This document shows positions 17,901 through 26,020 of a stretch of DNA of 51,145 nucleotides, one piece after another. Origin of the DNA: Rubripirellula sp. GTDB taxonomy: Bacteria; Planctomycetota; Planctomycetia; Pirellulales; Pirellulaceae. The notes beneath the pieces are model-generated. The model made no database searches, had not been told where the DNA came from, and worked only from the letters and a program-made list of their open reading frames with translations. A program made the position numbers and the translations under genes. Position 1 is the stretch's first letter. Each line of letters opens with the position of its first letter. Location: contig JAKMEW010000484.1 of NCBI GenBank assembly GCA_022425745.1, positions 1-51,145 of the forward strand. Reading direction: 5' to 3'.

Positions 17901-18673
17901 AGTAACCCCACGCCCAAATGCAACAGGACATTTCCTCCTTGCTTCCCAAACACCATCAGGCAACCAATCAGCATCACGATGCCAGCTCCAAGCCCTTTGG
18001 TTAACTGCCAAACAATGCGCAAGCCTGGATCCCCAACGCGAAACCCTGTGATCAAGCAATACCCAATAAAGGCTGCAGAGATGAGAACAATCGAATAACC
18101 AATTACTCTGACTGTGGAATTACCCACTCGGCTAGACGCGGCCCCAACCATGAAGGTGAATATCGTTAAAGAAGCTAACACAACCGCCCACAGAACTTGA
18201 TAACTGATCGGTGGTACGCCTTGCAGACCATCGCTGCTGTGCCCCGCTGAAATCACCAGCCCAGCCAAGACGCCTCCTAAAGCAATGAGACCCCAACCTG
18301 CTTGGGCCCTAGTTCCCTTTGCCTGAATACGAAAGCGGGTAGCTTTGGCCGCTACCAAATTGATCATTAACAGCATCCCGATCATCGCACCCCCAGGGAT
18401 AGGAATCACTCCCGGTATTGGCGTGTCATGTCGATAGAATGCTTGGGGAAAGAAATCGTCGAGATGAAGAGGAGCAATCCACGACAAAAAATATCGTTGC
18501 TTCACCTCGAGCATATTCAGCTCATCCTGGGCCAAGGTACCGACCATGACGATCACGAGTGAAAGTGCAAAAAGGATGACCGTCAAGCGAAGCGAACCCA
18601 ACACCTTGATAATCGTGGCTGGACTAATTGTAGATTCGGATGAGACGGCGACAGGTGGTGTTGTTGTTGACAT
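14993..18673 (-). CDS. Fused ResB-CcsA cytochrome c maturation protein (system II)
   Basis: The 1226-residue protein joins both halves of the system II cytochrome c synthase, which exports haem and attaches it to CxxCH motifs of apocytochromes. The ResB-like part (about 1-560) begins with membrane helices around residues 25-50, 95-110 and 125-145 and a large periplasmic domain. The CcsA part (about 880-1226) carries the haem-binding WGWDPKE at 1127-1133 and flanking histidines in ATHVISVTLGYVA, LMLHARWDG and GLHSYGF. Between them lies an extracytoplasmic insert of roughly 300 residues. A lipoprotein gene precedes it by 35 bases. It probably matures the many c-type cytochromes of this cell, including the one at 5592-6812. 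Confidence 0.93.
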   Translation of the reverse strand: MSTTTPPVAVSSESTISPATIIKVLGSLRLTVILFALSLVIVMVGTLAQDELNMLEVKQRYFLSWIAPLHLDDFFPQAFYRHDTPIPGVIPIPGGAMIGMLLMINLVAAKATRFRIQAKGTRAQAGWGLIALGGVLAGLVISAGHSSDGLQGVPPISYQVLWAVVLASLTIFTFMVGAASSRVGNSTVRVIGYSIVLISAAFIGYCLITGFRVGDPGLRIVWQLTKGLGAGIVMLIGCLMVFGKQGGNVLLHLGVGLLMFGQFVFGDRQLEQRLTLVEGQSANTLVNLDEIELAFLQEDEQNQEIVVAPIPASMLVAAERSGELIQDTQLPVDVRVKAFYENSSLEDPKEEQNLATKGIGLEVIAREASKSGGADSEINLASAYIELLDKDSKESLGVFLVSQIISDREILVPSSTSKDLYDSVDVAGKKYEFGLKLHREVKPYWVQLEDVRQVTYSGTATPRDYSSFIRIIDPETGEDRRERVWMNNPLRYRGETFYQSNYSALPGGKEMTGIQVVRNSGWLIPYVACSITALGMLAHFMGTLTRFLRRREREAKHATQLATADSADIASEKQTGPKFWLSPSWITIGAFVLLGVYMMVPWQAVTYSMRPQARQMEFDFYTAGSIPASFRGRVMPLDSYARQALKAISNRESLPLDASTPEIKKRVAGTGKLIDTSREKASSSKLSAMQWLMEVAIDSPDLRHLKMFRIDAEEVRSELDLERRKSKLYSLNEILAKWDAVSPQVEAAMKKEPRDRSFKERKLVELDSRTRQYTLTAATFGLPEQSLQEIPAEQFEQMFPGADEQTRLLFALRQLENRMSALKSMNAPAIVSPSPEDIELDPVDPSWMAFASARFDHLREQASADDPKVVVAKPGVETFSNMINAYSENDSEAFNGAVDKHLELVAAYPVPGYRKSMVSLERWMQSNWPTGTALVLYLIALVLGLACFAKNMPRLRQGVWGALVVALLIHTIAIVCRIAITGRAPVINIYSSAVFIGWAAVLFSLVLEKLFRYGIGNVLAAAAGVLTLLVAYGLNTGDTMPVLEAVLDTQFWLATHVISVTLGYVATMVAGTLGIAYLVAGWLRGSEKTLRDLYRCCYGIACFGILFSFVGTVLGGLWADDSWGRFWGWDPKENGALLIVIWNALMLHARWDGLVGARGFSLLAIGGNIVTAWSWFGTNELGIGLHSYGFTSGVLMWLSIFIASQIAMIAVDSLFRWLRMPFGKAT

Positions 18674-18708
18674 TGATTTTTTGTTTTGCGGAACGAAAAC
18701 CTGGCGAC

Positions 18709-19806
18709 TTAAAATTTAAACTGAAGGCTCTCTAGGAAGTCGCGAATCGTATCACCTTGAGACTCAACCGTTTTCACAGGGCCAGTCATTTTAATAAATA
18801 CGTTTTGTTGTTCATCTAGAGGAACAATCGTTGCATCAATGCAAATCGCCGCCTCATCGCCCTCATCCAGCATTAAGAACCGCTGTGCATCTCGACCATC
18901 AACTTGGATTTGAGCAGACTCTTCAATCGCCTGGTCAACCATCTCTTCTGATGCTTCCCCCTGAATGACCTGACCGAGCCAGCGTTTTACATTGCCCCTC
19001 AAATCTCCGCCTGCCACAATGACCGTCATCTCAGCAACTGAGTCTTCGGGGCCGACGTCAAAAGAGGCTAACCGCATCGAGCTCGCCCGACCGTCACGCC
19101 AGTCACGCGGACGCTTGTATTGAAGTCGAGAATCGTTGTTCGAAGCTCGATTTTTGGTTGCCCCCGTGGTCTCGGCGGACTGGCTCAAAGTTGCCGCGGG
19201 CGTCATTGGATTTGATCCCGCAAATGGTGGTGTCATGGGCGCTGACGCGTTTGAAGACTCACCAGTAAGATCCACCCACACTCCCAGCCCGTCCGAGGAC
19301 GCCGCCGCAAAAACCTCACCACCCGCCATTGGCTCCGAAGACGCTTCAAGCCCTAACTGACCTCGCCAGCGATTCACGTTTGCGAGGACCTGTTGATCCC
19401 AATCCTCCTGACGTGTCAGTGAAGAGACACTTACGTCAAGTTGCTTCTCCGGGGTCTCGACGGACAAACTCGCAAATCTCATTGGCTTATCAGCTGCTCG
19501 CCTCCAACCTTCTGGGAGTTCGTTCAGCAGTGGTCCTTGGTCAGCAAAAGAGATTCCCTCAACAAATTTCTTGAAATCGCTCCCAATCACCGCGATCGAT
19601 GATTCAGGACCGGTCACCTTGAAGAACCAAACTTGATCTCCTCGTGGGAACATCGCCCCAAGCATTCTCTGTTTCTTAGGCATCAACTCCGATGGTACTT
19701 CGGTAGAGATCACATAGCTCTCTATGGACGCCGGTTTGCCACATCCACCGCTAGCCGTCAGTAACATAGCCATCACGATAGATGCGAAAAAAATGGGATT
19801 TTTCAT
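18709..19806 (-). CDS. Putative lipoprotein with an internal duplication, upstream of ResB-CcsA
   Basis: This is a 365-residue exported protein. I chose ATG 19806 because it opens a lipoprotein-type signal, MKNPIFFASIVMAMLLTASG followed by GC (Cys22); the longer frame to 19872 begins without a signal. Two similar halves are visible: VWFFKVTGPESSIAVIG then FASLSVETPEKQLDVSV in the first, and MRLASFDVGPEDSVAEMTV then VFIKMTGPVKTVES in the second. A Ser/Thr/Pro-rich linker (about 185-225) separates them. The family is unknown to me. Direct coupling to the cytochrome c maturation gene (35-base gap) suggests a helper role in that process, which is inference from position. Confidence 0.72.
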   Translation of the reverse strand: MKNPIFFASIVMAMLLTASGGCGKPASIESYVISTEVPSELMPKKQRMLGAMFPRGDQVWFFKVTGPESSIAVIGSDFKKFVEGISFADQGPLLNELPEGWRRAADKPMRFASLSVETPEKQLDVSVSSLTRQEDWDQQVLANVNRWRGQLGLEASSEPMAGGEVFAAASSDGLGVWVDLTGESSNASAPMTPPFAGSNPMTPAATLSQSAETTGATKNRASNNDSRLQYKRPRDWRDGRASSMRLASFDVGPEDSVAEMTVIVAGGDLRGNVKRWLGQVIQGEASEEMVDQAIEESAQIQVDGRDAQRFLMLDEGDEAAICIDATIVPLDEQQNVFIKMTGPVKTVESQGDTIRDFLESLQFKF

Positions 19807-20091
19807 CTGGGTTTGATTTAGTAACGCATGGATCGGAGCGATCTTTGGATCGACCCAAATGGAAAAAGGCAATAAGAGAGGATGCGAGGGATTCGTCCGA
19901 ACGAGTCGAACTTGCGCCCAAACAACCTGTTGAAAGAATTATCGCCGGCCGTGGCCATACTATAAACCGCCGATAAGTTCAGTTCGTACCCAACCTGAGC
20001 CTAATAGAGATGCGACGCGTAAAGCTGCGCGAAAATAGGAACTGTAGGGACTATAGAGCCTTGCGTAATTAGCAGGCGCAAAGAAGCTGAT
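19807..20091. other. Intergenic region before the lipoprotein gene
   Basis: About 285 bases without a supported gene. It should hold the promoter of the lipoprotein/ResB-CcsA operon. On the minus strand a TATAGT-like box is seen in GGTTTATAGTATGG near 19960, with no good -35 partner. A 5-base stem TTGCG/CGCAA occurs at 20061-20081. Confidence 0.4.
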
Positions 20092-20117
20092 GATGAACAC
20101 GCAAATTAATGTTCATC
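20092..20117 (-). terminator. Hairpin after the HTH gene
   Basis: GATGAACA and TGTTCATC form a perfect 8-base inverted repeat around a 10-base AT-rich loop. It begins seven bases beyond the stop of the membrane HTH gene on the minus strand. There is only a weak T-rich stretch after it, so it is a probable but not certain terminator. Confidence 0.45.
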
Positions 20118-20123
20118 TTGGCC

Positions 20124-21368
20124 CTACCAACCCATCATATCGATCAAGGTGTCCGTGAGCGAACTGACCGGTGCGGTTGGCTCAGCGTAAGCCCAAAGAT
20201 TTCGCACAAGATCGGTCATCAGCATTCCTCCCAAACTCATCACACAGATGATGAGAACAAGCGTGACACATTGAAGAAGCGTAAAAGGAACCTCGTATAC
20301 CATACCAGCTCGAGGTGCCACTACTTGTCCGCCGAGGTCATCGGAGTCGTCTAGGGCGATTGCCTCATCGTCTGCATCCAACGCGAGTGCATCACCGGCG
20401 TCAGAAGCCTCTCCAAAGACGCCCTCGTCCAATGCATCGGCTGCTCCAAAGGCATCATCAGCGGCAAATTCAACCGCATCACCAATTGCCTCTGATTCTT
20501 CCACTTCGATAACTTGCGAACCGCTATCGAGATCGGTGTCCAACCCGATTCCCGAAGGTGAAAGTTGGAACTCTTCGTCTGCCTCAAAATCAACCGCTAG
20601 ATCACCTGACTTGGAACCGCTGTTACTACCGTCAGCTAGCTCAACATCAAGATCCAGCGACGAAATACTGCTCCCCGCAAGGTCTAGAGGCTCACTCTCA
20701 AGTGAAAGTCCGCTGTCGGATGGACTCATCAAGTTGATACCACTATCCCCAGCAATCGAAATATCACTGCCGGCACTACCCAACATTAGATCATCATCAT
20801 CAGCCGCAATAACTAAATCATCGTCCTCTGCGAGCGCATCATCTGCCTCGCCAGCTGAATCTACACCACTTTCTGCTAGCAAATCCGATCCAACACCATC
20901 CGGATCACCCGCCCCGAGCAGGTCCAACTCGCTGAGCACACCACTACTGGGACTACTGCCTGATGGAACGTCTGAGCCACTCAGCACATCAAGATCATCC
21001 ATCAATTCGAGACTGCTCGCTCCCGAACCTCCATCACTTGCCTGATCGCTTGAGAGATCAATTTCAGCTGAATCATGGGAAATGGCGGCATCCGCGAGCT
21101 TGAGCTCTGAAGAATCAATCTCTAACAGATCCTCGCCCTCACTCTCTAGCAACAAATCACCCGATTCCATGAGGTCATTGGATGGACCTGATGAATCGAG
21201 CTCATCAGCCAAATCATCAGCCAATTGTGCAATAGCATCCTCTGGGAATTTCCAGCTTGAGCCGTCCTTAAATCCTCTGACCTGCCCCTGACTTCGAAGA
21301 TCCACTAGGCGATCCGTTGAAATACCCAGTTTTTTGGCGGCTTCTTCAAGCGATAGGTAATTTGCCAT
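20124..21368 (-). CDS. Membrane-anchored helix-turn-helix protein with long Asp/Ser-rich region
   Basis: The protein has 414 residues from ATG 21368; the frame to 21422 adds an unlikely N-terminus. Residues 1-50 form an excisionase/MerR-type helix-turn-helix (YLSLEEAAKKLGIST, then a wing with GSSWKFPEDAI). About 300 residues follow that are almost only Asp, Ser, Glu, Gly, Ala and Leu, with repeated short pieces such as DSGINL, DSGLSL and GSDISI. One membrane span is at about 363-385, with a short tail outside. The DNA-binding-type domain should therefore sit in the cytoplasm, tethered to the membrane. Target and signal are unknown. The HTH could also bind protein instead of DNA. Confidence 0.75.
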   Translation of the reverse strand: MANYLSLEEAAKKLGISTDRLVDLRSQGQVRGFKDGSSWKFPEDAIAQLADDLADELDSSGPSNDLMESGDLLLESEGEDLLEIDSSELKLADAAISHDSAEIDLSSDQASDGGSGASSLELMDDLDVLSGSDVPSGSSPSSGVLSELDLLGAGDPDGVGSDLLAESGVDSAGEADDALAEDDDLVIAADDDDLMLGSAGSDISIAGDSGINLMSPSDSGLSLESEPLDLAGSSISSLDLDVELADGSNSGSKSGDLAVDFEADEEFQLSPSGIGLDTDLDSGSQVIEVEESEAIGDAVEFAADDAFGAADALDEGVFGEASDAGDALALDADDEAIALDDSDDLGGQVVAPRAGMVYEVPFTLLQCVTLVLIICVMSLGGMLMTDLVRNLWAYAEPTAPVSSLTDTLIDMMGW

Positions 21369-21489
21369 GTGATTTCTTACTAAGCGTTGAGCTGATTGAG
21401 ATTTGGAGTGATCAACACCCAAAATTCGATTGGGAAACTCAAAAACCCGGTGTTCCGAGAGATTGGAAGGTCAAAGCGAGCACAAATCG

Positions 21490-21936
21490 CTAATCACTTA
21501 ACCCCCGAATCTCATCGGGTCGTGGGTCGGTAACGTTTAACTGAAGTGAAAAGTCAGCGTCGATTGGTCGGCTGCTGACGAGATTAATCTCGCCTTCAGA
21601 ATCAATATGATACACAGCCATCCAAAATTTTTCGGTATTAACTAGGGTAATTGTCTGAGTTCCTGTGGCGGTGGAACCGGAGAAACCGATCACGGATCCC
21701 GCAGCCCCGACGCGAGCTACCGTTGCGTTCTGAGATGAATTATTGGGGGAGCTCCCTGACGAAGCACCTCCCTCGGAGAGGGGTGCATACTGCCCGACAC
21801 CGGAGGAAATGAGCATGAGCAACACTGCCATGGAAAACCAAAATCTGGCGTAATTCCCAACGAAACCCAATGCCTTTCGAAGGTAGAACGTGCAGCGTTG
21901 GGTGATCCTGCAGTGATGATTGAGGCCAAAGAACAT
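21490..21936 (-). CDS. Small exported protein, unknown family
   Basis: This is a 148-residue product from ATG 21936; TTG 21948 and ATG 21831 are other in-frame starts. A hydrophobic segment at about residues 30-46 (SMAVLLMLISSGVG) could be a signal peptide cut before QYAPLSEG. This is followed by a Gly/Ser/Asn-rich linker and a compact C-terminal domain with GSVIGFSGSTATGTQTITLV and KFWMAVYHIDSEGEINLV. I do not recognise it. It lies 120 bases upstream of the HTH gene on the same strand and divergent from the ExbB-like operon, so it may be controlled together with either. No catalytic motif is visible. Confidence 0.6.
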   Translation of the reverse strand: MFFGLNHHCRITQRCTFYLRKALGFVGNYARFWFSMAVLLMLISSGVGQYAPLSEGGASSGSSPNNSSQNATVARVGAAGSVIGFSGSTATGTQTITLVNTEKFWMAVYHIDSEGEINLVSSRPIDADFSLQLNVTDPRPDEIRGLSD

Positions 21937-22343
21937 CGCGTTAGCCAAAAAAAGTGTGTTGTGAGCGTCTTTGAGAACATCGATCCAGGCAACTTGACGC
22001 CGAGCAACATCGATGCAGTTCGGATATTAGGAACCGAGGCTTGTTCGTCGCAAGAGAAGAAACTCCAACCCGTTTTCCCGATTTGAACCTTCCCCTTTGA
22101 AGGAATATAGGCTTTTGGGCCAATAGAAATGCTGATTTGGACGCACCGCCTCTAACTAGCCTGTCCCCCATCAACCTTTAACGAACAGGCCTCTTCCATC
22201 GACTTAGTGTCAAAATATAGCGATTGAATGGATTGTTCGGTTCGATTTGTCCGATATCTCAGACACGTTCCGTCGTAGGCAAATCAATAAAACCATCCTG
22301 CGGCCGGTCAATTTCTCTTTCTTGTATTGCAAGGTCCGTCACC
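21937..22343. other. Divergent intergenic region before the ExbB-like operon
   Basis: About 400 bases with no convincing gene; one open frame continues upstream from the ExbB-like gene to TTG 22224, but its sequence looks non-coding. A TATAGC box at 22216-22221 with a weak CTTCCA 17 bases upstream could be the operon promoter. Otherwise I see nothing in it. Confidence 0.35.
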
Positions 22344-23942
22344 GTGTTCCGATCCGTCGAAACCGAGAGACTGAATGAAGAATCCAACAACATTCAGAAA
22401 AATCCAGATCAGGCCGAACAGAAGAAGCTGCAATACACAGCAAATTCGGAATCCACTTTCCTGACTGCTTTGTTTCTCGGATCTGCACTCTCTAGTGCCT
22501 TCCTGACGATAGCAAGCCTGTCTCCTGAAGGATCGGCTCTACAGCGTTATTTCTTAGGTCATCCAATTGCGATGACTGCAACAGTGCTGTTTTGGTTTGC
22601 TTTTTCAGTACTCATGCTCAAGTCGCTTTGGTTGATCAGCCAAAAACGACAATTGACCATCCTTCGAGACGACGACCTATCCCCGGAAATGTTGAATAGG
22701 TCGCCATCAGAGATTTGGCATAACGAAAATCACGCTGGATATGTGGCATCGGCATGGATAGAGACGCTGGAGCAACTACCATCAACACTTACCAAAAACC
22801 TGTTTATCCAACGTCTCGTTGAAGTCGTTCACCGCCAGAGCCAGCGTGGCTCTTCAAAACTCCTCGCGGATGACCTAAGAGAACTTTCTTATCGAGATGC
22901 TGATGCGGCACATGACTCGTACGGGTTGGTGCGGATCATCAGTTGGGCAATTCCGATGCTCGGCTTTCTAGGTACGGTGATTGGAATCACCCAAACCTTG
23001 GGTGGACTTGATTTTTCAAATGGCACGGCCGCCGTCGAGAACCTGAAAAGCGGTCTTTATGTCGCCTTCGATACGACCGCTGTCGGGCTAGTTCTTTCGG
23101 TTCTCGCAATCTTTATTCAGTTTCCAATCGAGCGTGCTGAACAAAAGTTCTTGGCAACAGTCGATTCGCGAGTGGGGAACCTTGTTTCATCGCATCTACC
23201 TAACTCTGATGAGGACAGAGACCAGTCGGAAGTAATCTCCTACCTAATCAATGGAGTGAAAACTGCAATCGCGGAATCAATGAATCAGCAAGTAAGCCTT
23301 TGGCGAAACACAATCTCCGAAGCAGATCAACACTGGAAGAACACTCAAACCAGTCATGCAGATCAAATCGGGAATGCGATTCAGTCTGCACTATCGCCAA
23401 TGATCATTCAGTTTTCTGACGGCGCAACCAAAGCATTCCGGGCGTTCAGCGAGGGACTAGAAGTTCACTCAAAAAACATGGGCGATACCTCAGAGAGGTT
23501 CGAAAAGAATACTCAGCAACTGTTCCTCGCTTCACATCAGGACATGGCTGAACAACTCTCCCAATCATTCTCGTTGAGCCATGAACGTCAGGAGCACATC
23601 TTCAACGAAGCTCTCAACCGCCTTCACGAACTCAACCAAGAATGGTCTTCCTCAGTTAACTCACTCCAATCTGCTACCAATGCAGCAGAAGCTACTCACC
23701 AGCGAGAACAAGAAAAGACAACGCGTGAGCACACCGAATCTCTTCTTCTGCTCCAAGAAACTTTGAATGCAAACCTAGCACAAATCAGCGAAAGCAATAA
23801 AGCAATCAAACATCAACTGTCCAATGACTTAAACGCCAACCTCACTGAAGCGATGCGTTACTTGGCGAGATCGGTTGATCAACTATCAAAACAACTCAGT
23901 GACGAACAGGATCGAAACCGTTCAGTGAGGCCAGCAGCATGA
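22344..23942 (+). CDS. MotA/TolQ/ExbB-like proton channel protein with long coiled-coil tail
   Basis: From GTG 22344 the product has 532 residues; the frame has no ATG near its start and TTG 22224 is the longest alternative. Four membrane spans are predicted at about 38-59, 74-98, 199-219 and 238-260. The last two carry the MotA/TolQ/ExbB signature: PMLGFLGTVIGITQTLGG with Thr211, and YVAFDTTAVGLVLSV with Thr244 and Thr245. Residues 285-532 form a long Gln/Glu-rich, probably coiled-coil tail. The family couples ion flow to force in the envelope. The two following genes encode single-span partners and overlap or nearly overlap, so all three should form one complex. A similar long-tailed channel is known in ZorA, but the other Zorya genes are absent. 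Confidence 0.85.
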   Translation: MFRSVETERLNEESNNIQKNPDQAEQKKLQYTANSESTFLTALFLGSALSSAFLTIASLSPEGSALQRYFLGHPIAMTATVLFWFAFSVLMLKSLWLISQKRQLTILRDDDLSPEMLNRSPSEIWHNENHAGYVASAWIETLEQLPSTLTKNLFIQRLVEVVHRQSQRGSSKLLADDLRELSYRDADAAHDSYGLVRIISWAIPMLGFLGTVIGITQTLGGLDFSNGTAAVENLKSGLYVAFDTTAVGLVLSVLAIFIQFPIERAEQKFLATVDSRVGNLVSSHLPNSDEDRDQSEVISYLINGVKTAIAESMNQQVSLWRNTISEADQHWKNTQTSHADQIGNAIQSALSPMIIQFSDGATKAFRAFSEGLEVHSKNMGDTSERFEKNTQQLFLASHQDMAEQLSQSFSLSHERQEHIFNEALNRLHELNQEWSSSVNSLQSATNAAEATHQREQEKTTREHTESLLLLQETLNANLAQISESNKAIKHQLSNDLNANLTEAMRYLARSVDQLSKQLSDEQDRNRSVRPAA

Positions 23943-26020
23943 GCAGGCGCAAGCGTGGACTCTCACCAACCTTGTTCCCGTTCCTCGCGGTCCTCGTGTG
24001 CACACTTGGTACCCTCATTCTGCTTCTCGCGCTGGTGTCGCAGAACGCAACTGCAAATGTCTCGACAACAAGTCCCCCGAACAGTGCCCAAGAAAATCCA
24101 GCATCACTGACTCAATCGCAGGCTGATCAGCTAATACGCGAAGAATCTTTCAAGCTCGGTGAACTCATTGCAGCGAGAGAATTGCAGACGAAAGATCTCG
24201 AGCAAACACGAGACCAGAGAACCCATCTGGAAAATCACATCCAGAAAATCAATGACAGAATCAACTATCTCAAAGCTGAAATCGACACAGCCACCAATCA
24301 AGAACCTCAGCCGGAAATTAAAGACCAACAACTAGCCAGTGCGATCGATCATTCAAATTCTCTAGCAGAGACCCTCAAGAAGCTAAAAAACGACAGCCAG
24401 AACACGACACCAAAGCTGGTCATCGTTCCACATCAGGGACCCAACGGCACTGACCGACGCGCCATCTATCTGGAATGCAAACCGGATGGGTTAACAATCT
24501 GGCCGGAAGGATCAACCATCACCCTTGATCAACTCATGCGTTCGAATGACACCGGCAATCCGCTCGACGCCGCTCTCCGAACCATTCGACTTCATGCACT
24601 GCAAGTCTACGAAGACGAGAATGCGCCCTACCCTCTTTTGATTGTCCGGCCAAATGGAATTGAGTGTTACGCCGCAGCTCGTCGTTGTATGGAGTCATGG
24701 GATGATCAATTTGGTTACGAACTAATCGAAAGCAGCGTTGAACTGGCGTTCCCACCCCGAGACGAAATACTTGGTCAAAAAGTGGAAAAATCAATCGCTG
24801 CTGCAATCCAATTGCAGCGACACCATGTTGCTGGATCAAGTGAAACACCAAATGATCGACGACGACACAGAACGGCTAACACCAAGAACCTACCCACGCT
24901 CTCGGCTGCCGCAATGGAACGATCCAGTCGTGCCAATGGCTATCGTCAATTGAGCGATGCACCATACGCTAACTCCCAGTTCCAACCAACATCCGATGCA
25001 TCCAACTCAGAAGCCCGGGGGCACTACGCGGATCGTAACGATCCGATCACCCCCAGCAACATCTCTTACCCACCTAAACCGCCAGCAAAGCCTTCTGATT
25101 CCATAACTAACACTAATGATCTAAGGCAGCGTCCGAACATCTCGAAGCGTCCAAGCTACACCACACCATTGCCTGAAGTGTTCAACGACACAGATCAGGA
25201 CATCACATCGCATCCAAAAACAACCACCCCGAATTCATTGCCGGAAGGGAGCGTCAATGAATCATCAACCAACAACCCGTATCCCAAACAATCTGCAACC
25301 CCATCGCCAATCTCACAATTAGGAATCACTAATAGCACCCAGAGCTCGACAACCAATGAGAACCAGAACAACCCCAACACGGAACAAACGACCGGCAGCG
25401 ATTTGGGAAGTAGTGAGACGACACATGGGTCAAAAGCATCCCAAACTTACACCTCAAAAGACGGAACACCACAGGTAATAACTAGGGATAAAGGCGGATC
25501 CGCTACGTATGCTCCCTCGCTATCACAGGGACAAATGAACGGCTCTTCGTCGTCGATTGGATCCGCGATGGAACTCCCAAACCAAGAACTTGACGAAAGA
25601 ATGCCGGAACTGGCAATCCAACCTCAAGCTACCGTACCGCCTTCGATCCCCAAAAAACTCTTGAGTAAAATCGGAAGCAACTGGGCAATACCACCTTCTG
25701 CAGCTCGAATAAGAGGGACCGCGATCGTGCGCAAACTACGGGTCGAGGCACACGAAAATCGCTTCATTCTCCTACCCAGTAGACAAGTCAGCTCCATTGA
25801 AATTTTTTCCTTTTTCGATGGCAACATTGACCGAGCATCGCTGCAACTTGCCACTGCAATTCATGACCGTATCATGCTTTGGGGACCTGCTTTGCCGGGA
25901 GGCAGATGGCAACCGACCATAGAAGTTTTGGTGGAATCAAATGCAGAAGAGGCATTTTCAATGCTGCAGCGAAACTTCGCCCGGAGCGGCCTTTATCTCG
26001 AGCAAGCCGCATCAAAATGA
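23939..26020 (+). CDS. Single-span ExbD/MotB-like partner lacking the membrane Asp, low-complexity middle
   Basis: This is a 693-residue protein whose ATG overlaps the stop of the channel gene (ATGA). One membrane span lies at about 11-33 in FPFLAVLVCTLGTLILLLAL. Aligned with the next protein, the position of the ion-carrying Asp is Ala. A coiled coil covers about 65-100. A first folded domain lies at about 155-290 (with RAIYLECKPDGLTIWPEGS). A 270-residue Ser/Thr/Asn/Pro-rich stretch follows, and a second conserved-looking domain occupies the last 120 residues. The family is not known to me. Topology (short cytoplasmic start, long extracytoplasmic part) matches ExbD and MotB. It is translationally coupled to both neighbours. 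Confidence 0.8.
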   Translation: MSRRKRGLSPTLFPFLAVLVCTLGTLILLLALVSQNATANVSTTSPPNSAQENPASLTQSQADQLIREESFKLGELIAARELQTKDLEQTRDQRTHLENHIQKINDRINYLKAEIDTATNQEPQPEIKDQQLASAIDHSNSLAETLKKLKNDSQNTTPKLVIVPHQGPNGTDRRAIYLECKPDGLTIWPEGSTITLDQLMRSNDTGNPLDAALRTIRLHALQVYEDENAPYPLLIVRPNGIECYAAARRCMESWDDQFGYELIESSVELAFPPRDEILGQKVEKSIAAAIQLQRHHVAGSSETPNDRRRHRTANTKNLPTLSAAAMERSSRANGYRQLSDAPYANSQFQPTSDASNSEARGHYADRNDPITPSNISYPPKPPAKPSDSITNTNDLRQRPNISKRPSYTTPLPEVFNDTDQDITSHPKTTTPNSLPEGSVNESSTNNPYPKQSATPSPISQLGITNSTQSSTTNENQNNPNTEQTTGSDLGSSETTHGSKASQTYTSKDGTPQVITRDKGGSATYAPSLSQGQMNGSSSSIGSAMELPNQELDERMPELAIQPQATVPPSIPKKLLSKIGSNWAIPPSAARIRGTAIVRKLRVEAHENRFILLPSRQVSSIEIFSFFDGNIDRASLQLATAIHDRIMLWGPALPGGRWQPTIEVLVESNAEEAFSMLQRNFARSGLYLEQAASK

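Noticed and set aside
20536-21045. 169-codon Ser/Pro-rich frame on the plus strand
   Set aside because: It is the antisense of the Asp/Ser-rich region of the HTH gene; the bias of the real gene keeps the opposite strand open.
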